NCBI RefSeq assembly: GCF_015712165.1 | Contig: NZ_JADPZX010000001.1 | Span: forward strand, 558,001 to 622,000 | DNA length: 64,000 nucleotides | Direction of reading: 5' to 3' | Source of the DNA: Streptomyces spinoverrucosus | Lineage (GTDB): Bacteria; Actinomycetota; Actinomycetes; Streptomycetales; Streptomycetaceae | Shown here: positions 1 to 8,851 of the stretch, piece after piece | Layout: the number at the start of each line of letters is the position of its first letter | Position numbering within the stretch: position 1 is the first letter of the stretch | Translations under genes and position numbers: made by a program | The notes under the pieces: model-generated | Databases searched by the model: none | Seen by the model: the letters and a program-made list of their open reading frames with translations, nothing else | What the model was told of the DNA's origin: nothing

Positions 1-284
1 ACGCCAAGGAGTACGCCTCCGCGGCGCGGATCCTGGGCGGTCTGGTCGAGGAGGTGCCGGAGCAGACGGGGCCGCGGCTGCTGCTGGCGCGCGCCTACTA
101 CCACTCGGCCCAACTGCGCCGCGCCGAGGCCGAGTTGCGCGTCATCGTGGAGCGCGACCCGGTGGAGCACTACGCCCGGCTGATGCTCGGCCGGACGCTC
201 CAGCGCCAGAGTCGGCAGGAGGAGGCGGAGACGCATCTGCGGATCGCCTCGGCGCTCGCGGGCGACTTCGACGAGCGGACCTGA
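1..284 (+). CDS. Tetratricopeptide repeat protein, 3' end only
   Basis: The reading frame is open from the window edge (first full codon at base 3) to a TGA at 282-284, so only the last 93 or so residues are present. The text reads as helix-turn-helix TPR units: an ARAYYHSAQLRRAEAEL unit is followed by a YARLMLGRTLQRQSRQEEAE unit, with the usual small residues at TPR positions 8 and 20. TPR repeats are protein-interaction scaffolds, and many Streptomyces genomes carry a short cytoplasmic TPR protein of this kind. The partner and function cannot be inferred because the N-terminus lies outside the window. A strong hairpin follows the stop codon. Confidence 0.8.
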   Translation, partial: AKEYASAARILGGLVEEVPEQTGPRLLLARAYYHSAQLRRAEAELRVIVERDPVEHYARLMLGRTLQRQSRQEEAETHLRIASALAGDFDERT

Positions 285-313
285 CGAGGGCGACTCGCCC
301 CACCGAAGCCCTT

Positions 314-341
314 GGCCCGGCCTCCCCCCGGAGGCCGGGCC
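314..341. terminator. Perfect 12-bp stem hairpin after the TPR gene
   Basis: The arms GGCCCGGCCTCC (314-325) and GGAGGCCGGGCC (330-341) are perfectly complementary around a CCCC loop, 29 bp after the TPR stop codon. There is no T tract, which is normal for Streptomyces terminators. Confidence 0.75.
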
Positions 342-600
342 GGTCCATGCCCGTCAGCCGACGCCGCCGACTTGGCACCCGGTCCTTACTGACAGCCGAT
401 TCTTGACCGGCAGCGGAGCCCTCTGGGCAGCCCCGCCGGCGGAGCCGCCTCAGCAGCCCGCCCATGCACGGCCGCCGATCCGTACTCGCCGACCGATCCC
501 TGCCCGGCAACCGACCCGTCCCGGCAACCGAACACTCCCGACAGCCAGCCCTCGCCCGGCAGCAGAGCCGTACTGGCCCACCGATCCCCACCCGGCAACC

Positions 601-1028
601 GAGCCATCCCGGGAGGCCGCCCTTGCCCGGCGACCGAGCCCTACTCGCCTACCGATCCCTTTCCCGGCGCCGGGCCCTACTCGCCCACCGATCCCCACCC
701 GGCAACCGAGCCATCCCGGGAGGCCGCCCTTGCCCGGCGACCGAGCCCTACTCGCCTACCGATCCCTTTCCCGGCGCCGGGCCCTACTCGCCCACCGATC
801 CCCACCCGGCAACCGAGCCATCCCGGGAGGCCGCCCTTGCCCGGCGACCGAGCCCTACTCGCCTACCGATCCCTTTCCCGGCGCCGGGCCCTACTCGCCC
901 ACCGATCCCCACCCGGCAACCGAGCCATCCCGGGAGGCCGCCCTTGCCCGGCGACCGAGCCCTACTCGCCTACCGATCCCTTTCCCGGCGCCGGGCCCTA
1001 CTCGCCCACCGATCCCCACCCGGCAACC
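601..1028. repeat. Four identical 107-bp tandem repeats with degenerate flanks
   Basis: Copies begin at 601, 708, 815 and 922, each at the triplet GAG of GAGCCATCCCGGG, and read identically by eye. A fifth copy starts at 1029 and diverges after about 12 bases. Each unit holds two related sub-blocks built on CCCTACTCGCCyACCGATCC and the 12-bp palindrome CCCGGCGCCGGG. Shorter related motifs (GGCAACCGAGCC, CAGCCAAGCCGT) extend the array to roughly 480-1150. Because 107 is not a multiple of three, a ribosome would cycle through all three frames, so the long open frames here are a composition artefact and the array is probably non-coding. It fills the 836-bp gap between the TPR gene and the converging PepSY gene, whose stop codon lies in repeat-like sequence. 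Confidence 0.95.
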
Positions 1029-1120
1029 GAGCCATCCCGGCAGCCAAGCCGTACCCGACAGCCAAGCCGTACCCGGGAGCCAAGCCGTCCCGGCAGCCAA
1101 GCCGTCCCGGCGGCCGAGCC

Positions 1121-2551
1121 CTACTCGGCCGCCACCCCGTCGGCCGCCCCTCCCCCGCTGCCGTGCGTTCGGCGTCCTCGTCGGTGGGCGATCTCGCCCA
1201 GGATCACGTCCACCACGATGAACGCGGCCAGCGGTATGCCGAGCAGCGGCACGAAGTAGCCGACGACGGCGACCACCGCCAGCAGCGGGACCAGGATCTG
1301 CGGCGGCACCTTCGCCCAGGCGCCGCGCGGGATCGGCCGGCCGAAGGCGGAGCCGCGGCCGCGCTGCCACCACATGCGGTAGCCGAGCACGATCAGCACG
1401 ATCAGGGACAGCGCGAGCAGCATCAGGGCGATCTGGTTCACCAGCCCGAACAGGACGCCGGTGTGCAGGTCGATGCCCCAGCGGGTCAGCTTCGCGAGCA
1501 GCGGATAGTCGGCGAACCGCAGCACGTCGGTGACCTCGCCGGTCGCCGGGTCGATGGCGACCGAGTCCTGCTTCTCGGGCCAGCTGCGCTGCACCTGCTT
1601 CACCACGTACGCCGAGCTCGCGTCGGCCGGCGGCACGATCTCCACGGGGTCGCTCAGCCCCTCCGCCCGGGCGGCGGCCAGCACCTTGTCGAGACCGACG
1701 CCGTGCTCGCCGCTCCCCCCGGAACCCGCGGCGGCGCCGTGGCCCCCGTGGTCGCCCCCCGCCGACGCCGAGACCGACGGCGTGGAGTGGCCGAGCGAGG
1801 TGCGCAGTTCGTCGATGTTCGCACCGGCGTACGTCGACCAGGTCAGTCCGGTCGCCGACAGGAAGAAGAACCCGATCGCGGCCCAGACGCCGATCGTGCC
1901 GTGCAGGCCGAGGGAGCGGGACCGCCCGCTGGTGCCGCGCACCCTGCGCAGGGCGCGGCGGCGGGAGAACCACAGCACCAGACCACCGGCCGCGATCACC
2001 CACAGCCAGCTCGCGGCGAGTTCGCTGTAGAGGCGACCGGTGTCGCCGAGATGCAGATCGCGGTGGAACTCGTCGATCCAGGTGCGCAGCGGCAGCGCCC
2101 CGGTGGAGCCGTACTGCTCCAGGGCGCCGCGCACCTTCCCGGTGTAGGGGTCGACGAACACGGCGAGCGTGTGGTCCTCGTCGACACCCGGCACCCCGGA
2201 CAGCAGTACGCGCGTGGTGGCGTCGTCCTCCGGGGAGGGCCGTACGGCCGAGACCGTGCCCTGGGGGTGGGCCTCGCGGGCGGCGGCCACCTGCTCGGAT
2301 ATGGGCAGCTTGGTGTCGCCGACCTCGGGGACGGTCATCTCGTCGGCGTACACGATCTTCTCGGCCTGGAACGACCCGGCGTACAGGAAGCCGGTGGTGG
2401 CCGCGACGAGCAGGAAGGGGGCGACGAGCAGCCCGGCGTAGAAGTGCAGGCGCAGGATGAGCGGGCGCAGGGGTGCCCATCTGCTGGATCTCGGCGTCGC
2501 GGCGGTCGGCTGCGGGGCCTCGTCCGTGCTGGTCGAGGGAGCGGTGGTCAT
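1121..2551 (-). CDS. PepSY-associated TM helix family membrane protein
   Basis: This 476-residue protein has the PepSY-TM layout. A first membrane helix follows about 30 polar residues (LHFYAGLLVAPFLLVAATTG), then a large extracytoplasmic PepSY-type region, a second helix near residues 170-190, a third after LGLHGTIGVWAAIGFFF, more PepSY-like sequence, and a helix after the conserved GIDLHTGVLFGLVNQ. Family members include iron-uptake-associated and putative flavin-reductase-like membrane proteins, but no substrate can be assigned here. A His/Gly-rich loop (GGDHGGHGAAAGSGGSGEHG) could bind metal. The last residues and the stop codon fall inside the degenerate edge of the 107-bp repeat array, so the original C-terminus may have been altered. 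The gene is divergent from the deformylase gene. Confidence 0.88.
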   Translation of the reverse strand: MTTAPSTSTDEAPQPTAATPRSSRWAPLRPLILRLHFYAGLLVAPFLLVAATTGFLYAGSFQAEKIVYADEMTVPEVGDTKLPISEQVAAAREAHPQGTVSAVRPSPEDDATTRVLLSGVPGVDEDHTLAVFVDPYTGKVRGALEQYGSTGALPLRTWIDEFHRDLHLGDTGRLYSELAASWLWVIAAGGLVLWFSRRRALRRVRGTSGRSRSLGLHGTIGVWAAIGFFFLSATGLTWSTYAGANIDELRTSLGHSTPSVSASAGGDHGGHGAAAGSGGSGEHGVGLDKVLAAARAEGLSDPVEIVPPADASSAYVVKQVQRSWPEKQDSVAIDPATGEVTDVLRFADYPLLAKLTRWGIDLHTGVLFGLVNQIALMLLALSLIVLIVLGYRMWWQRGRGSAFGRPIPRGAWAKVPPQILVPLLAVVAVVGYFVPLLGIPLAAFIVVDVILGEIAHRRGRRTHGSGGGAADGVAAE

Positions 2552-2679
2552 CGGTGGTTCTCCGGGGTGGGGACGGTTTTCGGCCGTAGTGGTGCAGTAG
2601 TCGGGGCGGGACGGCGGGGAGTTCCCGGAGATTCAAGTGACCTGCGTCACAGAACTGTCGGCCGTGTCATGCTGGCGTA

Positions 2680-3327
2680 ATGTCAACTCCCCTTGACCGC
2701 ATGCCGCTCGCCGAGCGCGTCGAGCAACTCCTCGGCACCGGCGGCCCGTTGCCCATCGTCGCGGCCGGCGATCCGGTGCTGCGGCGTCCTGCCGAGCCGT
2801 TCGACGGCCAGCTGGCGCCCGCGCTGCTGGCCCGGTTCGTCGAGGCGCTCCGCGTCACCATGCACGCGGCCCCGGGTGTCGGTCTGGCGGCGCCACAGGT
2901 CGGCGTACCGCTGCGGATCGCGGTGATCGAGGACCCGGCACCGGTGCCGGAGGAGGTCCGGTTGGCGCGCGGGCGGGTGCCGCTGCCGTTCCGGGTGCTG
3001 GTGAATCCGTCGTACGAGCCGGTCGGCGCCGTACGCGCCGGGTTCTACGAGGGCTGTCTGAGCGTGCCGGGCTGGCAGGCGGTGGTGGCCCGGCCCACGC
3101 GAGTACGGCTGACCGGCTCGGACGAGGACGGCCGCGCCGTGGACGAGGTGTTCACCGGGTGGCCCGCCCGGATCGTGCAGCACGAGACGGACCACCTGGA
3201 CGGCGTGCTCTACGTCGACCGCGCCGAGCTGCGCTCCCTGTCCGCGAACCAGACGGTGGCCGAACGCTGGGCGCAGCCGACGCCGCGGGCGGCCGCGCGT
3301 GAACTCGGCTTCGACCTGCCGGAATGA
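2680..3327 (+). CDS. def: Peptide deformylase
   Basis: This is a 215-residue zinc/iron hydrolase that removes the N-formyl group from nascent proteins. All three family motifs are intact: GVGLAAPQVG at 66-75 (motif 1, with P in place of the more usual x-Q spacing), EGCLSVPG at 124-131 with metal ligand Cys126, and HETDH at 168-172 with two metal-binding histidines and the catalytic Glu. The length is typical of actinobacterial Def. It is not next to fmt, so it is probably one of several paralogues. The chosen ATG is preceded by no clear ribosome site, which suggests a leaderless or very short leader mRNA. It converges on the following oxidoreductase gene with a 10-bp gap. Confidence 0.95.
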   Translation: MSTPLDRMPLAERVEQLLGTGGPLPIVAAGDPVLRRPAEPFDGQLAPALLARFVEALRVTMHAAPGVGLAAPQVGVPLRIAVIEDPAPVPEEVRLARGRVPLPFRVLVNPSYEPVGAVRAGFYEGCLSVPGWQAVVARPTRVRLTGSDEDGRAVDEVFTGWPARIVQHETDHLDGVLYVDRAELRSLSANQTVAERWAQPTPRAAARELGFDLPE

Positions 3328-3337
3328 CCCCTCGGGC

Positions 3338-4771
3338 TCAGTTGTCCCGGTAGCTCTCCAGCAGCCGCAGCCACACTTCGCTGATCGTCGGATACGACGG
3401 CACCGCATGCCAGAGCCTGCTGATCGGCAATTCCCCGGCGACGGCGATGCTCGCCGAGTGGATCATCTCGCCGACGCCCGGACCCACGAAGGTCACCCCG
3501 CGCAGGATCTCCCGCTCCACGTCGACGACCATCCGGGCGCGCCCCCGGTAGCCGTCGGCGTACAGGCCGGCTCCGGCGACCGAGGAGAGGTCGACGTCGA
3601 CCGCGCGGACCCGGTGGCCGGCCTGCTCGGCCTCGGCCAGCGAGAGCCCGACGGCCGCCGCCTCCGGGTCGGTGAAGACGACCTGCGGGACGGCCGCGTG
3701 GTCGGCGGTGGCGGCGTGGGCGCCCCAGGCATGGGACTCCAGGGCGGCTTCGCCGGAGGCGCGGGCGGCGATGGCGGCGCCCGCGATGCGGGCCTGGTAC
3801 TTGCCCTGGTGGGTGAGCAGGGCGCGGTGGTTGACGTCGCCGACCGCGTACAGCCAGCCGGTGTCGGTGACGCGGAGGCTGTCGTCGACGGACAGCCAGG
3901 AGCCCGGTTCCAGGCCGACGGTGTCGAGGCCGATGTCGTCGGTGCGCGGGGCACGGCCGGTGGCGAAGAGGATCTCGTCGGCCTCGATGCGGTCGCCGTG
4001 GTCGGTGACGGCCACGACGGTGCCGTTCCGGCGGCTCACCGACTCGACCGAGGTACCCGTACGGACGTCCGCGCCGGCCTCGGTGAGCCCCTCGGCGACG
4101 AGTTCGCCGGCGAAGGGCTCCATGCGGTTCAGCAGGCCCTTGCCGCGGACCAGGACGGTGACCTGGGAGCCGAGGGCCTGAAACACGGTGGCCATCTCGG
4201 TGGCGACCACACCACCGCCCACGACGATCAGCCGACCGGGCACCTCCTTGGCGCTGGTCGCCTCCCGGCTGGTCCAGGGCCGCACGTCGGCGAGTCCGGG
4301 CAGGTCGGGCAGCTGCGCGCGGCTGCCGGTGCACACGGCGACGGCGTGCCGGGCGGTGAGGGTGTGCCGCTCGCCGTCGGGGCCGGTCACGACGACCGTG
4401 CGGGTTCCGGCGAGGCGGCCGTGGCCCCGGTAGAGATCGGCTCCGATGCCGTCGAGCCACCGGACCTGGCCGTCGTCCTTCCAGTGGGAGGTGTAGTAGT
4501 CCCGGTGGGCGAGGACCGCGGGCGCGTCGAGGTCGCCCCGCACCGACTGGCGCAGGCCCGGCACGCGGCGGGCATCCGCGCGGGCGATGACCGGGCGCAG
4601 CAGGGCCTTACTGGGCATGCAGGCCCAGTACGAGCATTCGCCGCCGACCAGCTCGCTCTCCACGACCGCGGTGGACAGGCCGGCCGCGCGGGTGCGGTCG
4701 GCGACGTTCTCCCCCACGGGCCCGGCACCGAGCACCACGACGTCGTAGGCGATGGGTTCCTTTTCCGTCAT
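3338..4771 (-). CDS. FAD/NAD(P)-dependent disulfide oxidoreductase
   Basis: This 477-residue class I pyridine nucleotide-disulfide oxidoreductase has the lipoamide dehydrogenase/mercuric reductase fold. The FAD-binding GxGxxG is GAGPVG (15-20). The redox-active pair is in GGECSYWACMPSK (Cys46 and Cys51), and a second Rossmann site reads VVGGGVVATEMA. The ATGRAPRTDDIGL and YAVGDVNHRALLTHQGKYQ blocks are family hallmarks, and the C-terminal dimerisation domain ends with HAVPSYPTISEVW. The substrate is unknown: there are no neighbouring 2-oxoacid dehydrogenase or mercury genes. Thioredoxin is divergent upstream, which suggests a thiol-redox role. The start at 4771 was chosen because the fold begins immediately after; upstream ATG (4807) adds 12 unlikely residues. 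Confidence 0.9.
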   Translation of the reverse strand: MTEKEPIAYDVVVLGAGPVGENVADRTRAAGLSTAVVESELVGGECSYWACMPSKALLRPVIARADARRVPGLRQSVRGDLDAPAVLAHRDYYTSHWKDDGQVRWLDGIGADLYRGHGRLAGTRTVVVTGPDGERHTLTARHAVAVCTGSRAQLPDLPGLADVRPWTSREATSAKEVPGRLIVVGGGVVATEMATVFQALGSQVTVLVRGKGLLNRMEPFAGELVAEGLTEAGADVRTGTSVESVSRRNGTVVAVTDHGDRIEADEILFATGRAPRTDDIGLDTVGLEPGSWLSVDDSLRVTDTGWLYAVGDVNHRALLTHQGKYQARIAGAAIAARASGEAALESHAWGAHAATADHAAVPQVVFTDPEAAAVGLSLAEAEQAGHRVRAVDVDLSSVAGAGLYADGYRGRARMVVDVEREILRGVTFVGPGVGEMIHSASIAVAGELPISRLWHAVPSYPTISEVWLRLLESYRDN

Positions 4772-4914
4772 GGGCTCAGTCTGGTGGGCGGTGTGGCGGG
4801 TGGCCATATGGGTACGCGCGCCGTTACATGATCGGCCACGCGCGGAATACCCGACGGTCCGCCCGTGTTTCCGCCGACGGCTTCGCCCCCACACCAGGAA
4901 GTAGGGATCACGCC

Positions 4915-5289
4915 ATGAGCCAGACTGTGGAGCTCACCAAGGAGAACTTCGACCAGACGGTCACGGACAACGACTTCGTCCTGATCGACTTCTGGGCGTC
5001 CTGGTGTGGGCCGTGCCGTCAGTTCGCCCCGGTGTACGAGAAGGCGGCGGAGGAGAACCCGGACCTGGTGTTCGGGAAGGTGGACACCGAGGCGCAGCCG
5101 GAGCTGGCCGCCGCCTTCGGGATCCAGTCGATCCCCACGCTGATGATCGTGCGCGACCGGGTCGCCGTGTTCGCGCAGCCGGGCGCCCTGCCCGAGGCCG
5201 CGCTGGCCGACGTCATCGGCCAGGCCCGCAAGCTGGACATGGACGAGGTCCGCAAGGCGGTCGAGGAGCAGCAGGGCGACGCGCAGTAG
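4915..5289 (+). CDS. trxA: Thioredoxin
   Basis: This 124-residue cytoplasmic thiol-disulfide reductant has the canonical active site WCGPC at residues 30-34 (Cys31/Cys34), the buried Asp in LIDFWASW, and the cis-proline motif SIPTLMI. The start at 4915 is supported by purine-rich AGGAAGTAGGGA just upstream; an upstream in-frame ATG at 4828 would add 29 residues with no homology to the fold. The C-terminal extension (about residues 107-124) is charged and slightly longer than in E. coli thioredoxin, as is common in Streptomyces. It is divergent from the FAD disulfide oxidoreductase and converges on the aldehyde dehydrogenase gene with a 22-bp gap. Confidence 0.95.
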   Translation: MSQTVELTKENFDQTVTDNDFVLIDFWASWCGPCRQFAPVYEKAAEENPDLVFGKVDTEAQPELAAAFGIQSIPTLMIVRDRVAVFAQPGALPEAALADVIGQARKLDMDEVRKAVEEQQGDAQ

Positions 5290-5311
5290 CGCGGGCTTTC
5301 CACACGTCCAG

Positions 5312-6748
5312 CTAGAAGGGGTACGTCGCCACGTCCGCGCGTACCGTCGTCCAGCGCAGGTCGGTGAACGCCTCCAGGTTGGCCTCGCCGCCGAAGCGGG
5401 CGCCGGTGCCGGACGCGGCGACCCCGCCGAAGGGCGCCACCGCCTCGTCGTTCACGGTCTGGTCGTTGATGTGGACGATGCCGGTCGGGATCCGCTCGGC
5501 CAGTTCGAGTCCGCGCGCCGCGTCACGGGTGACGATGCCCAGGGAGAGCCCGTACGGGCTGCGCGCGGCGAGGTCGGCCGCCTCCTCGACGCCCTTGAAG
5601 GGCCGTACGGGCGCGACCGGGCCGAACACCTCCTCCACGTAGGCGGGGGTGTGGTCGTCGACGTCGGCGAGGACGGTCGGCCGATAGAACAGGTGCTCGT
5701 AGCTGCCGCCGGCGGCCAGCCGGGCGCCGTCGGCCCTGCTCGACTCCACCAGGCCGTGCACCCTGGCCAGTTGGTCGCGGTCGATGACCGGCCCGAGGTG
5801 GACCCGGGCGCGGTGCGGGTCGCCCACGGTCAGCGAGTCGGCCCGGGCGGCGAGGCGCTCGACGTACTCCTCGTACAGCGACTCGTGCACCAGGTGGCGG
5901 CCGGTCGTCATGCAGATCTGACCCTGGTGGAAGAACGAGCCCCACGCGGCCGTGGTGATCACCGCGTCCAGGTCGGCGTCGTCGAGCACGATCAGGGCGG
6001 AGTTCCCGCCGAGTTCCAGGTGGGCGCGCTTGAGGTGGCGCCCGGCGGTCTCGCCGACCGCGCGGCCGGCCGCGGTGGAGCCGGTGAAGGAGATGACCGG
6101 CACACGCGGGTCGGCGACCAGCGCCTGCCCCGTTTCCGGGCCGCCCGGCAGCACGTGCAGCAGGTCCTCGGGCAGCCCCGCCTCCGCGAGGACGGCGGCG
6201 AGGCAGAACCCGCCGCAGACGGCGGTGCGCGGGTCCGGTTTCAGCAGGACGGCGTTGCCGAGCGCCAGGGCCGGGGCGACGGACCGGACGGCCAGGATCA
6301 GCGGGGCGTTGAAGGGCGCGATCACGCCCACGACGCCGGACGGGACCCGCCGGGTGTACGACAGCCGGGGCACCTCGCTGGGCAGGACGTGCCCGGTCGG
6401 GCGGGAGGCCAGCCCGGCGGCCTCGTAGCACTCCTGGGCGGCGACGTGCAGTTCGAAGTCCGCCTTGCCGGGGATCGAGCCGGACTCGCGGACGAGCCAT
6501 TCGCGCAGTTCGCCGGCGTGCGCGCTGAACAGGTCCCCGGCCCGCCGCAGCACCCCCGCCCGCACGAAGTGCGGAACACGGGCCCACTCGCGTTGGGCGA
6601 CGAGCGCGGCCTCGGCGGCGGAGGCGATGTCCTCGGCGGTCGCGAGGCGGGCGTGGCCCAGCGTGTCCCCCGTGGCGGGTTCGATGACGGCGTACTCGTC
6701 TCCCGCCGGGGCGCGGGGCTGCCAGGTGGTGGGATCGAGCAACGGCAT
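5312..6748 (-). CDS. Aldehyde dehydrogenase (benzaldehyde/aromatic type)
   Basis: This is a 478-residue NAD(P)-dependent aldehyde dehydrogenase that oxidises aldehydes to acids. The visible motifs are PFNAPL near 145-150, the cofactor loop FTGSTAAG (221-228), the general base Glu245 in LELGGNS, and the nucleophile Cys279 in FHQGQICMTTGR. The C-terminal EEVFGPVAPV and PFGGVAASGTG blocks are also present. GQICMTT and FGGVAASGTGARFGG resemble salicylaldehyde/benzaldehyde dehydrogenases more than betaine types, but the substrate is inferred. The start at 6748 is set by GGAGAG six bases upstream. A LacI regulator lies 91 bp upstream on the same strand and is the likely controller. Confidence 0.92.
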   Translation of the reverse strand: MPLLDPTTWQPRAPAGDEYAVIEPATGDTLGHARLATAEDIASAAEAALVAQREWARVPHFVRAGVLRRAGDLFSAHAGELREWLVRESGSIPGKADFELHVAAQECYEAAGLASRPTGHVLPSEVPRLSYTRRVPSGVVGVIAPFNAPLILAVRSVAPALALGNAVLLKPDPRTAVCGGFCLAAVLAEAGLPEDLLHVLPGGPETGQALVADPRVPVISFTGSTAAGRAVGETAGRHLKRAHLELGGNSALIVLDDADLDAVITTAAWGSFFHQGQICMTTGRHLVHESLYEEYVERLAARADSLTVGDPHRARVHLGPVIDRDQLARVHGLVESSRADGARLAAGGSYEHLFYRPTVLADVDDHTPAYVEEVFGPVAPVRPFKGVEEAADLAARSPYGLSLGIVTRDAARGLELAERIPTGIVHINDQTVNDEAVAPFGGVAASGTGARFGGEANLEAFTDLRWTTVRADVATYPF

Positions 6749-6839
6749 GGTGCTCTCCGTTCGGTCACCCGAGAGTCCGTACACGCACCTTCAAGTATGC
6801 GTCGATCAAGCGTGCGAGGCCCGTCCGCCGTGCGCGGTG

Positions 6840-7892
6840 TCAGCTGGAGTCGCGGTGCACCACCGCGGCGCCCAGTACCTCGTGCCTCTCGGGCGCGGCG
6901 CCCGGGTCGCGCACCGCGCGGTCGACCAGTTCCGCGAGTTCCCGGCCGGACGGCAGCTCGATGTGGACGGTGCTCAGGCGGGGCCGCAGCAGCCGGCCCA
7001 GCATCAGGTCGTCGGCGCCGATCACGGCCGTGTCCTCGGGGATCCGCAGGCCCTCGTCCTGCAGGGCGCGCATCAGCAGCATCGCGTACTCGTCGTTGTA
7101 CGCGAAGACCGCGTCGAGGCCGAGTGTCCGCCAGCGCGCGGCGAGGCGGGCGGCGGGCCCCTCCTCGCAGGCGAGGGGCAGTTCGGTGACGACCGCGTCC
7201 GTACCGTGCAGGGCCTGGCGTACGCCGTCCAGGCGGGGCTTGGAGTAGACCTCCAGGCCGCCTTCCTCGGGGACGACGACGCCGATCCGGCGGCGGCCGC
7301 GTTCGTAGAGATGGCGGCCTGCCACCTGGCCGACGGCCGCGTGGTCCATGAGCAGGGCGTGCGCGCCTTCGACGCTCGCCGGGCCGAGGGTGACCACGGC
7401 CCGGGCGCCGGACCGCTTGAGCACCGCCACGCCCTGCGGGCCGAGGCCCTGGCCGGGCACCAGCACCGCGACCGGCCGCAGCTCGGCCCAGGCGCGGGCG
7501 GCCTCGTCGCCGTTGAGACCCAGGGTGCCGTACTGCACGACCGTGTAGTCGAGGCGGCTGAGGGCCCACTGGAGTTCGTTGATGAACTGGCTGTAGAGCG
7601 GACCGACCGGGATGGCCGGGGAGGGCATCAGGACCATCCGGCTGTGCCCGGCGCGCAGACTGCGGGCGGCCGCGTGCGGGACGTAACCGAGTTCCTTCGC
7701 GGCCTCGTGGACCCGGCGGCGCGTGGGCTCGCTGATCCGTACGGCGCTGGTGTTGTTCAGGACATACGAGACGGTCGCGCGCGAGACGCCGGCCAGCCGG
7801 GCCACATCGGCGCTCGTGGGCACGGAGCGCCGGTCGGGCGGCGCGGGCACGGACGCGGGCGTGTTCGGTATCTGCACCATGACGTACCGCAT
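6840..7892 (-). CDS. LacI family transcriptional regulator
   Basis: This 350-residue repressor has an N-terminal LacI helix-turn-helix at about residues 28-47 (DVARLAGVSRATVSYVLN), the hinge SEPTRRRVHEAAKELGYVPHAAARSLRAG, and a periplasmic-binding-protein-like effector domain ending in VIGADDLMLGRLLRPRLSTV. The ligand is unknown. An alternative start at 7880 (MVQIPN) would remove four residues; neither has a strong ribosome site. The gene reads into the aldehyde dehydrogenase gene, which it probably controls. A short dyad CGAAC-N6-GTTCG lies at 7948-7963 upstream of the gene and could be an autoregulatory site. Confidence 0.9.
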   Translation of the reverse strand: MRYVMVQIPNTPASVPAPPDRRSVPTSADVARLAGVSRATVSYVLNNTSAVRISEPTRRRVHEAAKELGYVPHAAARSLRAGHSRMVLMPSPAIPVGPLYSQFINELQWALSRLDYTVVQYGTLGLNGDEAARAWAELRPVAVLVPGQGLGPQGVAVLKRSGARAVVTLGPASVEGAHALLMDHAAVGQVAGRHLYERGRRRIGVVVPEEGGLEVYSKPRLDGVRQALHGTDAVVTELPLACEEGPAARLAARWRTLGLDAVFAYNDEYAMLLMRALQDEGLRIPEDTAVIGADDLMLGRLLRPRLSTVHIELPSGRELAELVDRAVRDPGAAPERHEVLGAAVVHRDSS

Positions 7893-8050
7893 CTTGGCAG
7901 AGGCGGTGACCCGTGGCTCGGGCGGGGGAACGTGGTCTCCTCTTCAACGAACCTGGGCGTTCGAGGCGGGACGCCCCGCAGGGCCTGCTCGACCTGTTCG
8001 CGACACACGCCTGAGGATCGGCCCGCCCGCACCTCAGCGAGTTCGCCCCC

Positions 8051-8773
8051 TCAGCAGGGCGGCTCGACGCAGGGCTGCTCCACGACGTGGGGCTCTTCGA
8101 CCCATACTCCGGCGGTCGGGCATTCGGTGCGCGTCAGGCGCGCCACCAGGTCGATCCACCCGGCCTCCAGCCGCTCCAGCGGCATTCCGCACTGCTTGGT
8201 CAGATGGTGGATGACGGCCGGGTCGAGGTACGCCATCAGCGTCTGGGCGAGCAGTTCGCAGTCCGCGTCGGGGACCACCTGTCGCAGCAGCATGACCACG
8301 TGGCCGTTGCGCAGCAGCCACGGCGGCGGGGTGTAGCGACGGTCGGGGCCCCGTTCGGCCGCGAGCTGGAGGTCCAGCTGCTCCACCGACCGCCGCAGCG
8401 ACGCACGGCCGAACGCGCGCAGCCGCTCCACCGGCGGCGCGCCGGGCCCCAGCGGCGGCGGCCCGCCGAGGAACGCGGCCTGGAACTTCTTCTCGGAGTG
8501 GTCGAGCAGTGCCATCAGCAGCCCGACCCGGTCCCCGAAGCGTCGGAAGACGGTGCCCTTGCCCACCGACGCGGCCGCGGCCACCGCCTCCATCGTCAGC
8601 GCCGCCGCGCCGTGCTCCGCGACCAGTCGCCCGGCGGCCTCCAGCAGCCGGGCGCGGTTGCGCGCCGCGTCGGCACGCAGGCACTGCTCCTCGATCGACG
8701 GGCCGAGTTGGAGCAACTCGGGTGCCTCAAGGGGCTCGTGGGGATCCGGGATGGGCGGCAGGGAGGCGGACAT
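8051..8773 (-). CDS. TetR family transcriptional regulator
   Basis: This 240-residue regulator has its TetR helix-turn-helix in TMEAVAAAASVGKGTVFRRF (about residues 60-79), preceded by an unusually long N-terminal arm of about 35 residues rich in Pro/Glu (PPIPDPHEPLEAPELL). The remainder is a helical ligand-binding domain ending with a Cys-containing tail (VEQPCVEPPC), which is odd and might sense thiol-reactive compounds (inference). The ATG at 8773 was preferred over 8791. The gene is divergent from an FMN reductase gene, and two palindromic operators lie between them, so the regulator almost certainly controls both promoters. Confidence 0.92.
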   Translation of the reverse strand: MSASLPPIPDPHEPLEAPELLQLGPSIEEQCLRADAARNRARLLEAAGRLVAEHGAAALTMEAVAAAASVGKGTVFRRFGDRVGLLMALLDHSEKKFQAAFLGGPPPLGPGAPPVERLRAFGRASLRRSVEQLDLQLAAERGPDRRYTPPPWLLRNGHVVMLLRQVVPDADCELLAQTLMAYLDPAVIHHLTKQCGMPLERLEAGWIDLVARLTRTECPTAGVWVEEPHVVEQPCVEPPC

Positions 8774-8799
8774 GAAGACAGCGTAAAGCACGGGGAAGA

Positions 8800-8819
8800 A
8801 ACTGGACCGCGGTCCGGTT
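8800..8819. promoter_or_regulatory. Operator 1 for the divergent TetR regulator
   Basis: AACTGGACCGCGGTCCGGTT is a 20-bp near-perfect palindrome (one mismatched position per arm) with core GGACC-GC-GGTCC at 8804-8815, starting 27 bp upstream of the tetR start codon. It is a classic TetR-family site. Confidence 0.75.
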
Positions 8820-8839
8820 AGAGTGCTAGAACATTAAAC

Positions 8840-8851
8840 GGACCCCGGTCC
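8840..8851. promoter_or_regulatory. Operator 2, GGACC-CC-GGTCC
   Basis: This second copy of the same half-sites is centred 36 bp from operator 1 and ends 36 bp before the FMN reductase start. Two sites suggest cooperative or separate control of the two divergent promoters. Confidence 0.7.

Noticed and set aside
601..1028. Array interpreted as CRISPR
   Set aside because: Units are contiguous and identical with no unique spacers, and no cas genes are nearby.
464..2680. Long plus-strand open frame of 738 codons covering the repeat array and the PepSY gene
   Set aside because: It is antisense to a clearly recognisable PepSY protein, lacks a ribosome site, and its sequence is typical GC-bias shadow. 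The portion in the repeats is open only because all frames are open there.
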